This document shows, piece by piece, positions 1-14,117 of a DNA stretch of 64,000 nucleotides. The stretch spans positions 4,804,540 through 4,868,539 of the forward strand of contig CALNVZ010002100.1 in NCBI GenBank assembly GCA_940671915.1. The letters are read 5' to 3'. The stretch is from Paracentrotus lividus. Taxonomy: Eukaryota; Echinodermata; Echinoidea; Camarodonta; Echinidae. The first letter of the stretch is position 1. Each line of letters starts with the position of its first letter. The position numbers were made by a program, and so were the translations under genes. Below the pieces are notes generated by a model. The model ran no database searches and had not been told where the DNA came from. It worked only from the letters and a program-made list of their open reading frames with translations.

Positions 1-93
1 AGAGAGACCGAGAGAAAAAGACTTAAGCTTTAAAGCACAGTGTACTGTACATTCACGTTGAACAAAAGAAAGAATACCTTCAATGGTCGTTGT

Positions 94-1682
94 CAGGCCC
101 GTAACTAGGATTTTTACGGGGGGGTTCGACATCTGAAAAAGTGGACCTTTTTCAAGGATTTTTTTTTCGAGCGCGAAGCGCGAGCAGAAATGTTGAGTCA
201 AACTTTGAGTATAAATATGCATTATCATGATTAAAGACTCTATTTGGAGCTAAAAACTGGGGTTAATTGTACATTATAGTCTCTACTTATAGTATCCGCG
301 AGCGCGAAGCCGAGCTGACAATTTTAAGAATCTTAATGGCTTTTCTTTTTATTGTTCTTGAGTAATGAATATATAGGAATGCGAACGCGAAGCGCGAGCT
401 CAAAATTTGAGAACAAAATTGGAGTTAATTGTGCAAATATAGAGCCTATTTAGTATCCGCGAGCTGAAAGTTTTGAGCTAAAAATCGTGCCTTATAGACT
501 CTTTCTAGGATCCATATTGAAGATACATAAAAAATCTTGGCTCATTAATAATCTATGCCCTGAGTATTTTGTGGCTGCAAGCACCTAACAGTTAGGCCTC
601 CTCCAATCTAGCCCAAACACAATAACAACAATTCTTTTGACAAGGTTTGTCTCCAGCAGAGAGCACTGGTACAACCCTTTTTAAAATACTTATTGTTTGT
701 TAATTTTACAGTTCGAGTCGCATGGTGACCGAGCAGGAAAATTTGGGGTTTTAAAAGACATATAAATAAAGAAAAGGAGCACTTTTCAGTATTTTAAGTG
801 ATACTTTTTAAGAAATATTATTTTCCATGGGACTTTTAAAGAGATGAAAGAGCTTCTTTTAGTATAAAAAAGGGCATTGTTAGCTAAGAAAAGGGGCACT
901 TTTAGAGTGCATGAAAAAAATGGGGCACTATGCCCCCTGCCCCCCGGTTCCACCGCCTCTGTTAGACCCCAATATCCTCAAGCGCGAAGCGCGAGTAGAA
1001 AACTTTGAGCTCAAAATTATAGTTTATTGTGCAATTATAGACCCTATTTTGTATCCGCGAGCGCGAAGCGCGAGCCGAAAATTAGGGGGTTTTAAAGACA
1101 TATGGAGTAACAAGGGCCCTTTTTAGTATTAAAAGTGCCCCTTTTTAAACATAAATTGTCCACGGGACTTTCAAAACTCTGAAATTCTTCTTTTAGTATA
1201 AAGCCACTACTTTTATAGGGTGGATGAAAAAAGTTGGGGTCACTGTGCCCTTGCCCCCCGCCCCCCCCCCCCAGTTCCACCGCCTCTGCCCTAGGCCTAT
1301 TTCTGTTATATCATTCCTTACATTGAAGATGACATCATTAAAAATACAAAAAGAACAGAAATGCCAACGAAAACATGCCTGCGAAATGGTTTAAATGTAA
1401 TTACTGGTATAATTTGTTCTGAAAAACATGATTATCATCCCCAAAATAAAGTGCGAGCGCGAAGCGCGAGCGAAAGTTTTTACAATGTAGGGGACTGAAA
1501 GCAAAGTGTTGTAATCTTCCTTTCTTGTATTTTCTATTTAAGTATCTGCTGTATATCTGCCAAAAAGTGGGAGTTTTAATTTTTTTTTTTTTTTTTTTTG
1601 GGGGGGGGGGGGTCAAGCGGACCCTGCTCGCCTGCGGGGGGTTCGTTCGTAACCCCCCGAACCCCCCCTGGTTACGGGCCTG
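94..1682. mobile_element. TIR element with mirror-symmetric GC-rich motifs
   Basis: Ends carry caggcccgtaac (94-105) and its inverse gttacgggcctg (1671-1682), followed inward by G-rich/C-rich blocks with ggggttcg. The pentamer gttgt flanks both ends (89-93 and 1683-1687) as a candidate target-site duplication. Inside are six copies of a 16-base motif, gagcgcgaagcgcgag and near variants (169-184, 300-314, 383-398, 980-995, 1059-1074, 1455-1470), and duplicated blocks such as ccaccgcctctg. No transposase is visible, so it is non-autonomous. Confidence 0.6.
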
Positions 1683-2004
1683 GTTGTTATGATGATAGCC
1701 TATCTCACAAAAATTTTCATCAAATCCACTGCATTTGTCAGTTCATGACTACAATATTGAAAAAAGAAAATCCAAAGAAAACATGAACCTAGCTCAAAAT
1801 GTACGAACTCTTCCACTGTTTATCATACAAATTGTCTTATCTAAAACCATAGAAGGCACTTATACAACATTCCAATGATGTTGCTATATTAAAAATTTGA
1901 AATGAGTGAAATTCATGTCATGTGATACTGCAGTCCTTAGCAAATGTTTCTCTATTGTAAAATTATACAGATATTTTTTTTGTAAATTTGTAATATTCTT
2001 CCAG

Positions 2005-2189
2005 GACAATGTGATGGTGATGTAACAGTGGATATTAAAGGCATCATAGGATGGCCCTCTATAGATGTAGCAACAAACATCAGCCAACATTGTCCGTCTG
2101 GTGGCAATAACGTGACTCGAGAATGTAACTATGACGAAACAAAGATGGCCCCCAAATGGACTTTTCCAGACACTGCACATTGCGAGAAA
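2005..2189 (+). CDS. GPCR exon a: HRM (hormone-receptor motif) domain
   Basis: Acceptor cttccag ends at 2004 and donor gtaagc starts at 2190. The reading begins with two bases of a split codon, then QCDGDVTVDIKG, then GWPSIDVAT, then CPSGGNNVTREC, and closes with PDTAHCEK. The spacing of Trp, Gly-Gly, Arg-Cys, Trp-x-x-Pro and Cys is that of the HRM domain of latrophilin-like adhesion GPCRs. The exon ends in phase 0. It is the most upstream exon found; the start codon is not in the window. Confidence 0.85.
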
Positions 2190-5100
2190 GTAAGCTTCTC
2201 CAAAATGAATGTTAGCTCTTAAGTTACATTCTCTTTGTATAGCATTAATATTTATAGTAGTACATTACCAATTTATACATTTCACATATGAATATATTGT
2301 GTTATACAGTGCGTCCCAAAAAGAACTATACACTTTTGAAATGGCTGCCAAATAAACAAATATATGGTTCTTGCGAAAAAAAAGTTTAGATATATATAAA
2401 GCTCATATCCTCAACTATCATTATGACACAAAAAAATCCGAAAATAACCCATTCTTCAGTGAACAATGCCCACTTTTGTGTAGGACACAGAAATTAGCCT
2501 GCGCAGGAATTCGGTATTCATTTATCACCTTTGTATGGCACGCCAAGAGGGATTCAAGTAATAATGGAATAAATCAGCTAACAAAGACTGAAATAAACTG
2601 AATTCAAAGCAAAAATCAATGATATGAAAACAAAACTGTTAAAAAAAAATTGTGTATAATTTGTGGGCATTGCTCACCAAAGAATGCGTTATTTTCGGAG
2701 TTTTTCGTGTCATAATGATAATTGAGGATATGAGCCTATATACATAAAACCTTTTCCCCAAGAATCATATATTTTTTATTTGATAGCCATTTCAAAAGTG
2801 TATTATAGTTCTTTTTGGGACGCACTGTATAAAAGCGAGAAACTGTACACAAATATCTTTATCATTATTGATAGGAATTTTTGTTTTATGAACTGACGAT
2901 ATACATTGTTACATCGCTTTTTGGAAGTCTTCCAGCGGCAAATAAAGAGAGGAGGAATGTAAACTCTGGCTACGTTTTTTACTTTCACTATTGTAAATAA
3001 ACACATTTATATATCCCAATGTTACCGCACATACCCAATGTAGCTGCAAGAATCTTATTAAGGAGGCAGATTATCCCGAAGTAGAAAAAGAAGAAGTTAA
3101 AGCTGTAGTTTTGTTATTTTAAAACGAAATGCTCCAAATACGACTTTTTTCTATTTTGTACAATATTATATATTCCTCTTTGCTAGGCTAACTTGACAAA
3201 CGAAGTAGCTGCTACAATGACGTCATTCCTCAAGGAATCAACCGGAAGTAATCCTGGTGACATGGGAGACACGGAAGTGTCGTCTGCTTCTGAGCTCCTT
3301 GATGCTGTTGTCGAGTTTTCCTACGAGCAAAAGGAGGTTAGTATTCTTCTCGTTTTAATTGAATTTAATTAATGTAGACATTTTGTAATGTTATTTATAG
3401 ACGACGAGTGAACATTTCCACTGACTCCATCGACATACGGTGCAGTACTTTTCAATCCTAATGTCATTTTGCTTCAAGGTAAATCCATTCCCGAGTACAA
3501 ATTTACTTATTCTGATAGTTTCATTGTTTTGTAAATAATGATAAGTGTGTAAAAAAAAAATAATGTCACCAAGTCGTGTGTGCACAGAGTCTAGTGTGAA
3601 CAGTGTACAATGTGAACAGGTTAATGAGAAGGTTGGCTCAGTGGCGTCCGTCCCAGAAATTGGAGGTCATGGGTTCGATCCCCGGCCGCGTCATACCAAA
3701 AGACGTTCCAAAAGTGGAGTTGCTGCTCCCCTGTTTGGCGTTCAACAAGAAAGGCATGAAAGGGATGGAGCAAAGTCGATCAGGTGCTGCTCAGTAGGTA
3801 CCGGGCCCATCAATAATTGGGCCTTTTTTTAAAGCAATCAAAAAATCAATATTGATACTAAAAGGCAAAGAGATTAATAATTTGACATGAGTAGGTTGGT
3901 TTAAAAGCGTATCAAAGATTTCGGGTATAGAAATGCAAACGTGTCGTGTATTGAAATTGATATAATTATGTAGATCATAATCTAAAAGAGTGATTGGAAA
4001 TGTGCGTGCTTCACTCTGGATCATGTTAAAGAAAGTGATTGATTGGTAACAATTACTTTATCCCTCACTATTAAAATAGCATTCATAAAAACCAAATCCC
4101 CCAGAATAGAGGTACTATACATTACTAAGTAAAAGAGTAAACATTCAAAACGATATAGATAGAAAATTATAATGTTTATACGCATTAGGCAAATCTGTTG
4201 AAAGGTTTTACCCATTAGGTTATGCAACTTAATTTTTGTGTGAAATGAAGATACTGCTTTAAAGCTGCGTGCTCATACAGCGGTGGATCCAGGATATGGA
4301 AATAGGGGGCGCACAGGTAAATTTAAAAACAGAGGGGCCCATAAGGAAATTCTGTTAGATATGATTTTATGCAAATTTATTTGGTAACTATGTGATTCTA
4401 AAAAAAAAAAAAAAAAAAAAAAACCTGCCTTGCCGGTGCAATTTCAGAAGGTTCAGAAGGTAATAATAGTAATAATAAGGATACGGACAACCCTTGCGCC
4501 CCTGCCTTGATCGATTTAGATGGCGATTCAACGAAGCTACATTTCAGAAAAAGAGAGTTAAGGCAAAAGTACACTGTAAAAAATTACTGTAAATAAACAT
4601 TTTTTTGGCTTGTAATAATACAGCTTTTGGTTGTTTTTTTAATATTACGATATTTTTCTCGTAAAATGACAGATAATTGTAATTTTCTAGGAAGTCGACT
4701 TGATTTACAGTTACCAGCTCATGCAACTGTCAATAAACAGAAATGGCATATTCATACAACCTTTCCTGCTCGTTTACGAATTATTCCCGTAATTTCAGTT
4801 TCCGTAACCAGAATTTTCTTGTCAAAAAACAGCAAAGTTCTTTCCAAAAACAAAATATCTCTTAATAAACAAGTTTCTCGTGTATCAACGAGCTTCCTTG
4901 TTCCTAGACGTTGTATAGTTCTGAAATCATTCAAAGAGTTTTCCTGTCAAAAAGACAATTTTCTTTGTTCAACAAAGGAAGAAGAAACAGAACTACTACA
5001 AATCAGTTTTCTTGTATCCTGCAACGATGTTCCTGTTAATTTACAACCTTTGTCTATTTAATAGTTCATTATGTGGATCATGAATATTCATTAATATGAC

Positions 5101-5603
5101 TGGAAGTGCTTCAACCGTGGATCGTTGCACTAACCATGAAAATGTCACCTTACATAGGGTTGGGTATATAAGGCTACAACTTTTTATTGAAGTTGTCAAA
5201 GATTAGGTGTAGGATTTAGGATTAAGAATTAGGTGTAGGATTAGGATTAAGATTTAGGATTAGGGACATGATTAGGCATGAATGGTCAATCCCATATGAT
5301 GTTGGATCATGTTCTTTTTTCAAAATATTATTATGTGATAAAAACAGGAAAAAACTGTAAATTTAACAGGGTTGTAAATTTTACAAGGTGGTCAATAACG
5401 TGAACCTGTAAATTACATTATCTGTAAAATAACTACTGAAGCTTGTGAAAAACGGCACTCCTGGCGCGTCCGACTGCCAGGAATTTCCTGTTAAAAAACG
5501 GTGAAATTTTTACAGTGTATGTTGTACTATTGCCTAAAAAGCAGTACCCAAAATGGGCCATGTTTGAAATATTCTCTCTCTCCTCTCTCTCTCTCTCTCT
5601 CCG

Positions 5604-5683
<80 letters not shown>

Positions 5684-8469
5684 ACCGGCTCTGTACAGTA
5701 TCGACATTTACACGATGTTCTATCTTTTTGGCGTTTATTCTATTTGTATTCATTGCGAAAGCGTACTATACCACTAGGCTTTGAGGTTCGTGTTCCTTTG
5801 AAAATTTCTTAGTGTAATCGAAAACCTCCTAAAAGTTTATTGTTATTAGTTTTATATTATATAATTAGACTGTGAATTGTTCCAACAAAACGCCATGTTC
5901 AGATACTCTGATTGGAACAAAAAAATAACGTTGATCTTATGCCCAACGGTGTTTGCGAGAATTTATTTTTTTTCGACATATTATAATGTTGACGAAATAT
6001 CTGGTGTTTTGATATAGTTCTAAATATTAAATATTTGAAAAAGGAGCTATTAACAGATTTCCTGAAATTAAAGTCCCCTAAGGCTTGCAATTACAAGGGT
6101 TCATTGGTCTTATCAAGAGGTTTGGAAATATAAAAGAGGAAACACTTTGTTTCAAGTGCTTTGAGATATTGAAGGATCTTAACGGTTCAAGAAGAGGAAT
6201 TTGGTAAAACATAACACATCGTATTATAGAAGCTACTATTTATTCACTTAATTTCAAGTGCTTCGAGAAACAGAAGCACTCTTATCGGTTATCTTTTAGG
6301 AATTTGGTAAAACATAACACGTCGTATTATAGGAGCTACTATTCATCCACTTAATTTCAAATGCTATGAGAAATTGAAGCACTCTTAACGGTTTGCTATG
6401 ATAAGAGGAATTTGGTAAAACGTAACACGTCGTATGATAGGAGCTACTATTCATTCCACTTAATTTCAAATGCTATGAGAAATTGAAGCACTCTTAACGG
6501 TTTTTGCATGATAAGAGGAATTTGTAAACAAACACAGCGCATTATATGAGCTACTATTTATTCATGTTTATGACAAGTAGAACGTGTATTTGGACGCAAA
6601 GAGACGTGACCACTTACCGTCCAATGAGCATGTACTCATGATTTCGCACTTTACATGCTAAATGGCGTCAAAATGCGTGGTGCTTCACAAACTGGGCCAC
6701 ATATCTGACGTCACTCATTCAATCTTTATTGTCGAATGAAGTGTGTATACAAAACAGAGAATTTCTCTTTATTGAGTGCTTTACTTACTTTCCTTCCCTA
6801 ATCGAATATATTTTATATCAATTGAATTACAATGGAGCTGTATTAGCGAGTTTGGATCTTCCTGCGAAGTGCTGATTAAGTAAAGAGTGTCCCATGTTGT
6901 AATACTATTGAATCTTTATTTAAAGGAAGTGAGAAACGATGCGATTATTTGAGCAGATGACCCTCTTTTAACCGCATCAATCGTTGAACCTTAAAGAAAC
7001 CGACCCAGAAACTCAACGGGAGAGCAGTAATAGTATAATGCAGTTGTTGTTTTTGTTTGTTTGTTTTGTTTTTTTTATTATGTTGACGTCTGAAACTTGG
7101 TGTAGAAACAATTGTTGTACCACATAACTTTAATTTCATGTGAAGATTAAGTTCAACATCTTTCTAACATTACATTTATTACCTGTATATACACATATTA
7201 CACTCTAAAGATACAACAACGTACAAAAGAAGCTTTAAATATGTATTAAATTATTGTTAAGAAAGGAAATGATATGATGTAAACTATACCTAATTCAGGC
7301 CAATATACATAAACCTTACTAAAAGCTAGTTATCAACTAATTAGTTAGGTGATTACTAGTACGTATACAGTTAGGCAATAACTAGGCCTATTGAATTTTA
7401 AAAAAGAATAGCATAGGCTCACCATTATCTCCGAGACCTAGATAAATCAGCTAGTCCTAGTGTATATAGTTTCCCAGCTCACATAGTCCCTTTACAGCAT
7501 CACGCACGAAGATATTAGACATTCATTTACATATTGTGTATTTATTACACAGATGGCTGGTAATATGATGGAATGTGTGAGTAACCTTCTTGAAGTTGAA
7601 GATGATGTCTTAGCGTCTAGTGCAAAGAATTCTGGAGCAGTATAAGGTAGGAATCCTATTCTTCATATATTTCATATTTTACGAAGGAACTCCTTAACTA
7701 ACGATGCTTATCAACTTATACAACATATAGGTAAACCCTTTTAGAGGAGCTATATTCCAATCTCATCCATTTTGGGTATTCATATAAAAATATTTCATTG
7801 AAGAAAAAACTTTTCACCTTTGCAATGAAACTTTCTTGAATCATAAATGTACCGCATAATTGAGTATATTGTAAATGAAGGTGACAGATACAGATTACTT
7901 TTTGCAGTTTTGAGAAAAAGATAAAGATTTTGTCACTGCTGTCACTGTTTACAAAAGCACTTAATATGGTTGCGTGTGATGATGTGTGCAACCAGCAAAA
8001 TGTTTCACTCAGTCTTTCACGGTTTGAAAAAAAAACCTAGTAATAAATGGATTTGTACCTGTGAGTTTCTGTCATTCTGTGATTCTATCAATGACAAAGT
8101 GGACTTTTATTCACTATTGTAAGCAATATTGGAATCTTGCCATTTGTAAAACTTAAGTTTTATCTTGTTTGAAAATTCTTCGGAAAGGTATACGTGACAT
8201 GGTGTAGAGGTGCATATGTTTACAATTAGTCTTGAAGAACACATTTAAATCCTTTTAAGAGTAGACGTCCCTGTGGAAACATCGAGTGACTGAATGTGCA
8301 GAATGAATGTAGTCATGTTCCTGGAAACAAGCTGGGTACATAACAGGTGTAACAGAATCTATTTGTGGGAGCAAGATGGAAAGGATAGACCCTTTCTCAA
8401 TTATAAATAGAACTACATTTCTGAGAATGAGAATGGTGGGAAATGACGTGTTTGCATTATAGTAATTCA

Positions 8470-8553
<84 letters not shown>

Positions 8554-11500
8554 TATATAATGACATTCAGCCGAAAAGTTATGAAAAGGAGCAAGATGCC
8601 AAAACATTAATTTTCTAAAGGAAATTGGAAAAGAAAAAAAAAACGTGGAAGGTGCACAGAAAAGAGAGCCCCGTTATCTTTTCATCAAATTAATCGGTCC
8701 GATATTATCTGATAAAAAGCAAACAGCCTTCTGGAACAACAGAACCGTACTTTTCTCCATGCTTGAAATAGGCTCAGTAGGCCATTTATTGAATAGATCA
8801 AAATATTTGATTTGCTCGTTACCTTCATTAATAGTCATTTATAATCTATCAATGCACATGTATATAATATAAAATGTAGTCCGATTTTATCTGATATATA
8901 GCCTTCAGACAACCTTATGGAACAACAGAACCGTACTTGTTTCATTGATTGAAGGAGGCTCAATTGGCAATTTATTAAACAGAGAAAAATATTTGATTTG
9001 CATGTTCCCTTCATTAATAGCGATTTATAATCCATCAATGCACATGTATACAAAATAAAATGTAGTCCGATTTTATCGGATAAAAAGCCCCCAGGCAACC
9101 TTTTGGAAGGAACAACATAACCGTACTTTTTTCATTGATTGAAGGAGGCTCAATTGGCCATTTATTAAATAAAGAAAGTATATCTGATTTGCTTGTTACC
9201 TTCATTAATAGCAATTTATAATCCATCAATACATTCTGGTTACATTGTTGGACACTTGTCATTCTAGTTAAGATCAGAGAGACGAGGCTTGTGTCAATTG
9301 ACTTAGCAACATTTCGTTACAAAATAAAAACAAACTCGAGTAACCTTTGATACCACGCATCTAATTTACCGTAATGATTACTTCAGCATTACAAGTTCAT
9401 TTCCATATGATATAGAGGAATCTAGGCAAGCTTAAAGTTCTATGAAACGAGAAATGTGATAATGATACGAACAGTCATGTCCTATACATCACTTCGGTAT
9501 GGATGACGTCATCATAGCTCAGGTAGGCGGGAAAACATTTTAACAGCGTGGAGCAATCGCGATGATATTTGCACTTTTGACAAATGTCGAGAGGAGGGTG
9601 ACAAGATCGTGCACACTTTATAAGTGTTTGCTGTTTTGGGGAAACCAAACTATGATCTTATCAAGAAATTGAAAAGTAATTTGATGATTGATGAAGATAA
9701 TGAAAGTGGTTTGAATAATATTCATCATCGCCAACCACTTCCTTCCTTCGAATTGACAGTCATAATATTATGCATTCCAAAGTTTCGACTTTTTAATGTT
9801 TCAGAAACATGTCTTTGACGAAACAACGTGATTTCTTGAAAATCATTTCATAGTTTGAAACTTCATAACTTAATATATTATGTTATTGATACATCCGATA
9901 CATTGACTTGTTTTATCAAATGATTTTGTGCTTACTCTTCGTTTTTTCTGTATATTCAATTCACTTGGACAATCATACTTTTGTTTTTCGTTTAGTCTGT
10001 CCTTTCCTTGCAATGCATGCTACATTAAAGTCACTATAAAAGGGACATCTCACGTCTCACTTACGTTTCTGAGATGGACAAAATCCCATTTAGTACATAT
10101 AGTATATAGTACTTAATATAGTACATGTTCGATTCATGAGACCCGCTCGCGATTAGTCTCAAACCCGCCTCAAACTACTTAGTAGTCGCGAACTCGTCTT
10201 AAAATAGTCTCAAACTGGTCTGAAACCCGTCTGAAACCGGTCTCATGAAAAGTGAGTCTAAACAACTTGTTTTAATGCGTTCTATTGTTCCTGTGAAAGT
10301 ATATTGTTGAATACGTGGTAGTGGGGCAGTGGTCTCATATTATAGGAGGTTACTGGTTCAAAATCAAGTCGATCGTGTATGATAAAACCCTACAAGAGAG
10401 TACAATAATTACTTCGCCATTTAGCCGTACATTATCTCCCTTTTTGGAGGGGGGGGGTACTGTCTCCAATCCATGAGGAGCATACTACCTGGTCGCCTCT
10501 TTAATAGGCGCTAACATGCTAAACGAACCATATAAGTATTGGTAATTAACAGGGTACCTATTTTCTAACACCTGCGAAATATATTATCGTTTATCCCCAT
10601 CTAATTTTTTTTTTTTTTGGTGCAATTTCCACCATCATCCAACATGTAATTCAGCTGAAGCTCGTATATTAGTATTTATGCATCATTACCATCTTGAATT
10701 TCATTAATGATTCTAATAAAATGTATAACAGATGTTCTCTAATTTCAAGATAGGTATTTAAATAAATTTCGTTTTAAAATGTTCATCTGAAGTATTTTTT
10801 AAAGATAATAATGACAATTTTTAGCTAATTGATTCAAAGTGTTAAAATTTGTTTGTTTTTAAACAGCTATTATCAATATTAAAAAAATGGTGAGTATGGA
10901 GGTCTGTTTTCTTGAATGGGTGATTGGTTGGGCCTAGGTATACAAACAAGGCCCTCCATTTTATATAATCATGTTAACTTTGTAGATCAACCAATCTCAT
11001 TTAGATTACCACCATAAGAGCGAGATGGAGTTCTTTAAATATCATCAACATTATTGCTCTTGTCCCATAGCGCTAGCTCAATGTTTATTCCATCAAGAAA
11101 TCTCATTTAGTCTCATTCTCTATTAAACCTCCATTCTCTGTTTGTCAAAAGAATTACAGACTTGTGTATCAGGAATCGATATAGGGGAGACAGAAGAATT
11201 CAAATTAAACCATCTTGTAAATGTAGGTTTTTATAGAGCATCTTATGTTGTTTGAATTGAATTAAATATATTGATTGCACCAATTATTCTTGTTTGGCTC
11301 ATGTTAAAGAGTAACTCATACTCTGCCTAGTGATTCCACATCTACCTTAGACTGAGCACTTAGTCTTCACAAAAATTAATAAGTACATATAAATAAAAGA
11401 CAAATTTGGGTAAAATTAACCCACGCAGTCAAGGACAAGAATATGTCTCTTGTGAATGACTCAGGAAGGCTTACCTCCCACATTGAATGAAAGAATGAAT

Positions 11501-14004
11501 GAATACAAGTCAAAGCTATATGTAACCAAATCATGGTAATAGCGATTTTGACAGGTTTGTGTCTGTTGAATAATGAACATATTGGTAACATCAATTTTCA
11601 TGATATTTGCTCTGAAACAACTACATAGATAAACTGACATAATGGCGTATTATATAGGGGGAAAAGACAAAATGAAATTAGCACAATAAAATTAAACTTT
11701 TAGTTGCCAAAGAGCCCTTTTTTTTCTACCGATTAATCATTTCATGCTCCTTTATATGGCGTCGTCTTTTGCACTACTTTAGTCGATGTACTATTTATAA
11801 TTTGAGGAAAAGTGCAACTGCCTCATTCTCGAAGCAGACATTTAGTCACGTGGCTATCACCTGATACATGAAGATAAATAGGAATCTGTTCATATTCCAT
11901 GATCTTATCCTCTAAAACTCTTTTGCACATCATTTTAATAGATCGCAGGTTATTTTATAGGATATCGGCCTTTATGATAACGATGGTACCTCTCACATGC
12001 TTATATTAATAATAAATTTTATATAATATTTTGTCCCTTGATTTTAAAATTGCACCATCATGAGCCCATCATATATCATACATTGCAATTGATTTACGAT
12101 TATGGGTTATATGATACATGTTAGCATAAAATCCTAGACACTTTAGTCTCACTTTAATAGGCGAACTGTCTGCAGTCAATGACTCAAAAAGACATCCTTA
12201 GGGCATTGTACTTTAGGTCATGAGATGAGAACCAGATGGGGGTGTAATATGGAGTTCAGGCCCTTTTGGCTGTGAATAGATGAGATGACGTAGATGGCAG
12301 CTCAGTCCTTCCCCTTCCTTCCTTAGTTCAATGCATCATCCTTCCACAAAGCCCATCACCTTGGCTCATATACAGTGTGTCCCAATACAAACTATATACT
12401 TTTTAAATGGCTACCAAATAAAAAGATATATGGTTTTGGGGAGAAAGTTTTATAATAGAAAAAGCTCATATTCTCAACTATCATTACGCCATAAAAATTT
12501 CCGAAAATAGTCCATGCTTCAGTGAGTAATATCCGCTTTTGTCAGGGACACCATAATGAGGTTGTGAAGGAATTTATGAATCATTTATCATCTGCTTATG
12601 GAAAGCCAAAAGGTTTAAAATTAATAAAGGAATAAATCAACCAACAAAGTGAAAGTAAACTAAAAGTCAAAATATACATAAATAAGATGAAAACAAAAAA
12701 GTTAACCGTTACATTTTTGCATAAGATTTATTTCTATTTCCGACTTTCAGTTTAGTTTTTACTTTGTTGCCTGATTTATTACTTTATTGATATTGAACCT
12801 TTTGACTTTCCATAAGCAGATGATAAATGATTCATGAATTCCTGCACAGCATCACTTTTGTGTCCCTGACAAAAGCGGGCATTGCTCACTGAAGCATGCA
12901 TTATTTTCAGACTTTTTGGTGTCATAATGATGGTTGAGGATATGAGCTCTCTGTACATATAAACCTTTCCCCAAAGAACCATAATTTGTTTATTTGGTAT
13001 CCATTTCAAAAGTGTATTGTTTTTATTGGGACGCACTGTAGAGAACAATCAGTGTATAAATCTACTCAATATTTCATGAATGACGTCATATCCATAGTGC
13101 CGATACACCATTCAAAGAGCTTTTACAGGTCATATTGTAGCTCAATCTTCACAATTGCTTCTTTATGGTTCCAGAAATCAAACTGTACGCCAGCATTTCA
13201 GGAAATAATCCTTTCATCGGCTCTCAAAAATAATGGCAGATATATAACGCCGATGTAGGAGGATAATTAACTTTGATGACGGTGGTAATTACCATTGCAG
13301 GAAGAAGCAATAAAGGGAAATAGCAGCCATGATTGATTGTCGATTTGAATTTTGTACACGAAGAAAATGAATGACATATTTTACTTGGTTTGTTTGTTTG
13401 TTTGTTTTTTCACTTGAGATTTGATAAACAAGTCAATTTTAAAATGGAGGCTGAAGTTAAAATGAAAAGTTCAAGGGGTGATTTACATGATACCAGTATA
13501 TAAAAATTCAAACTACTGATAGAAGGCTCTTCAATAAAAATGGGTATGTGCTGTGATGTTTTTCATGATGTCTCATTCCGGCTTATAAAAGTAGTAGTAT
13601 GCTATATTTGATCACCTTTTTCATATTGTGGAACAAAAGATGTATAGCAAGAGATATTTTTTGCATCACCACTTCTGTTTATTAAAATTGCCAATGTGTT
13701 ATATTTGTAGAGCTTCAGATAGGATCAAACGATGACATTTGGCACAATATCGAATGAAATTACATGATTCTACGAAGACGTCTTATAAAACTGTCTTTTC
13801 TTCACAACAATTTTTTTTTTTTTTTTTGTGGGGGACGACTAACGTCAATACAGAGTGCATATACCTATGTTTGTGAGTTATTTTCACAGTAATTTTGTCA
13901 AAGAAAGTTACATACATGTATTTGTAAATTCGTCTATTTTTATTTATAAAAACCAGCAAATGTGTTCCATCAAGAAAACAAACAATAATTATATATCTAT
14001 AGAC

Positions 14005-14041
<37 letters not shown>

Positions 14042-14059
14042 ATGATATATATCTTCCCC

Positions 14060-14117
<58 letters not shown>

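Larger units (their letters stand above)
3836..7552. other. GPCR intron (rest), no further gene seen
   Basis: Apart from the listed ggatcc MITE, the tacactgtaaaaa element, the CT tract and the 110-bp minisatellite, the sequence is AT-rich, with nothing recognised at 6560-7550. Confidence 0.6.

Noticed and set aside
4627-5061. 144-codon frame
   Set aside because: Lies inside a TIR element with no recognisable domain; composition fits chance.
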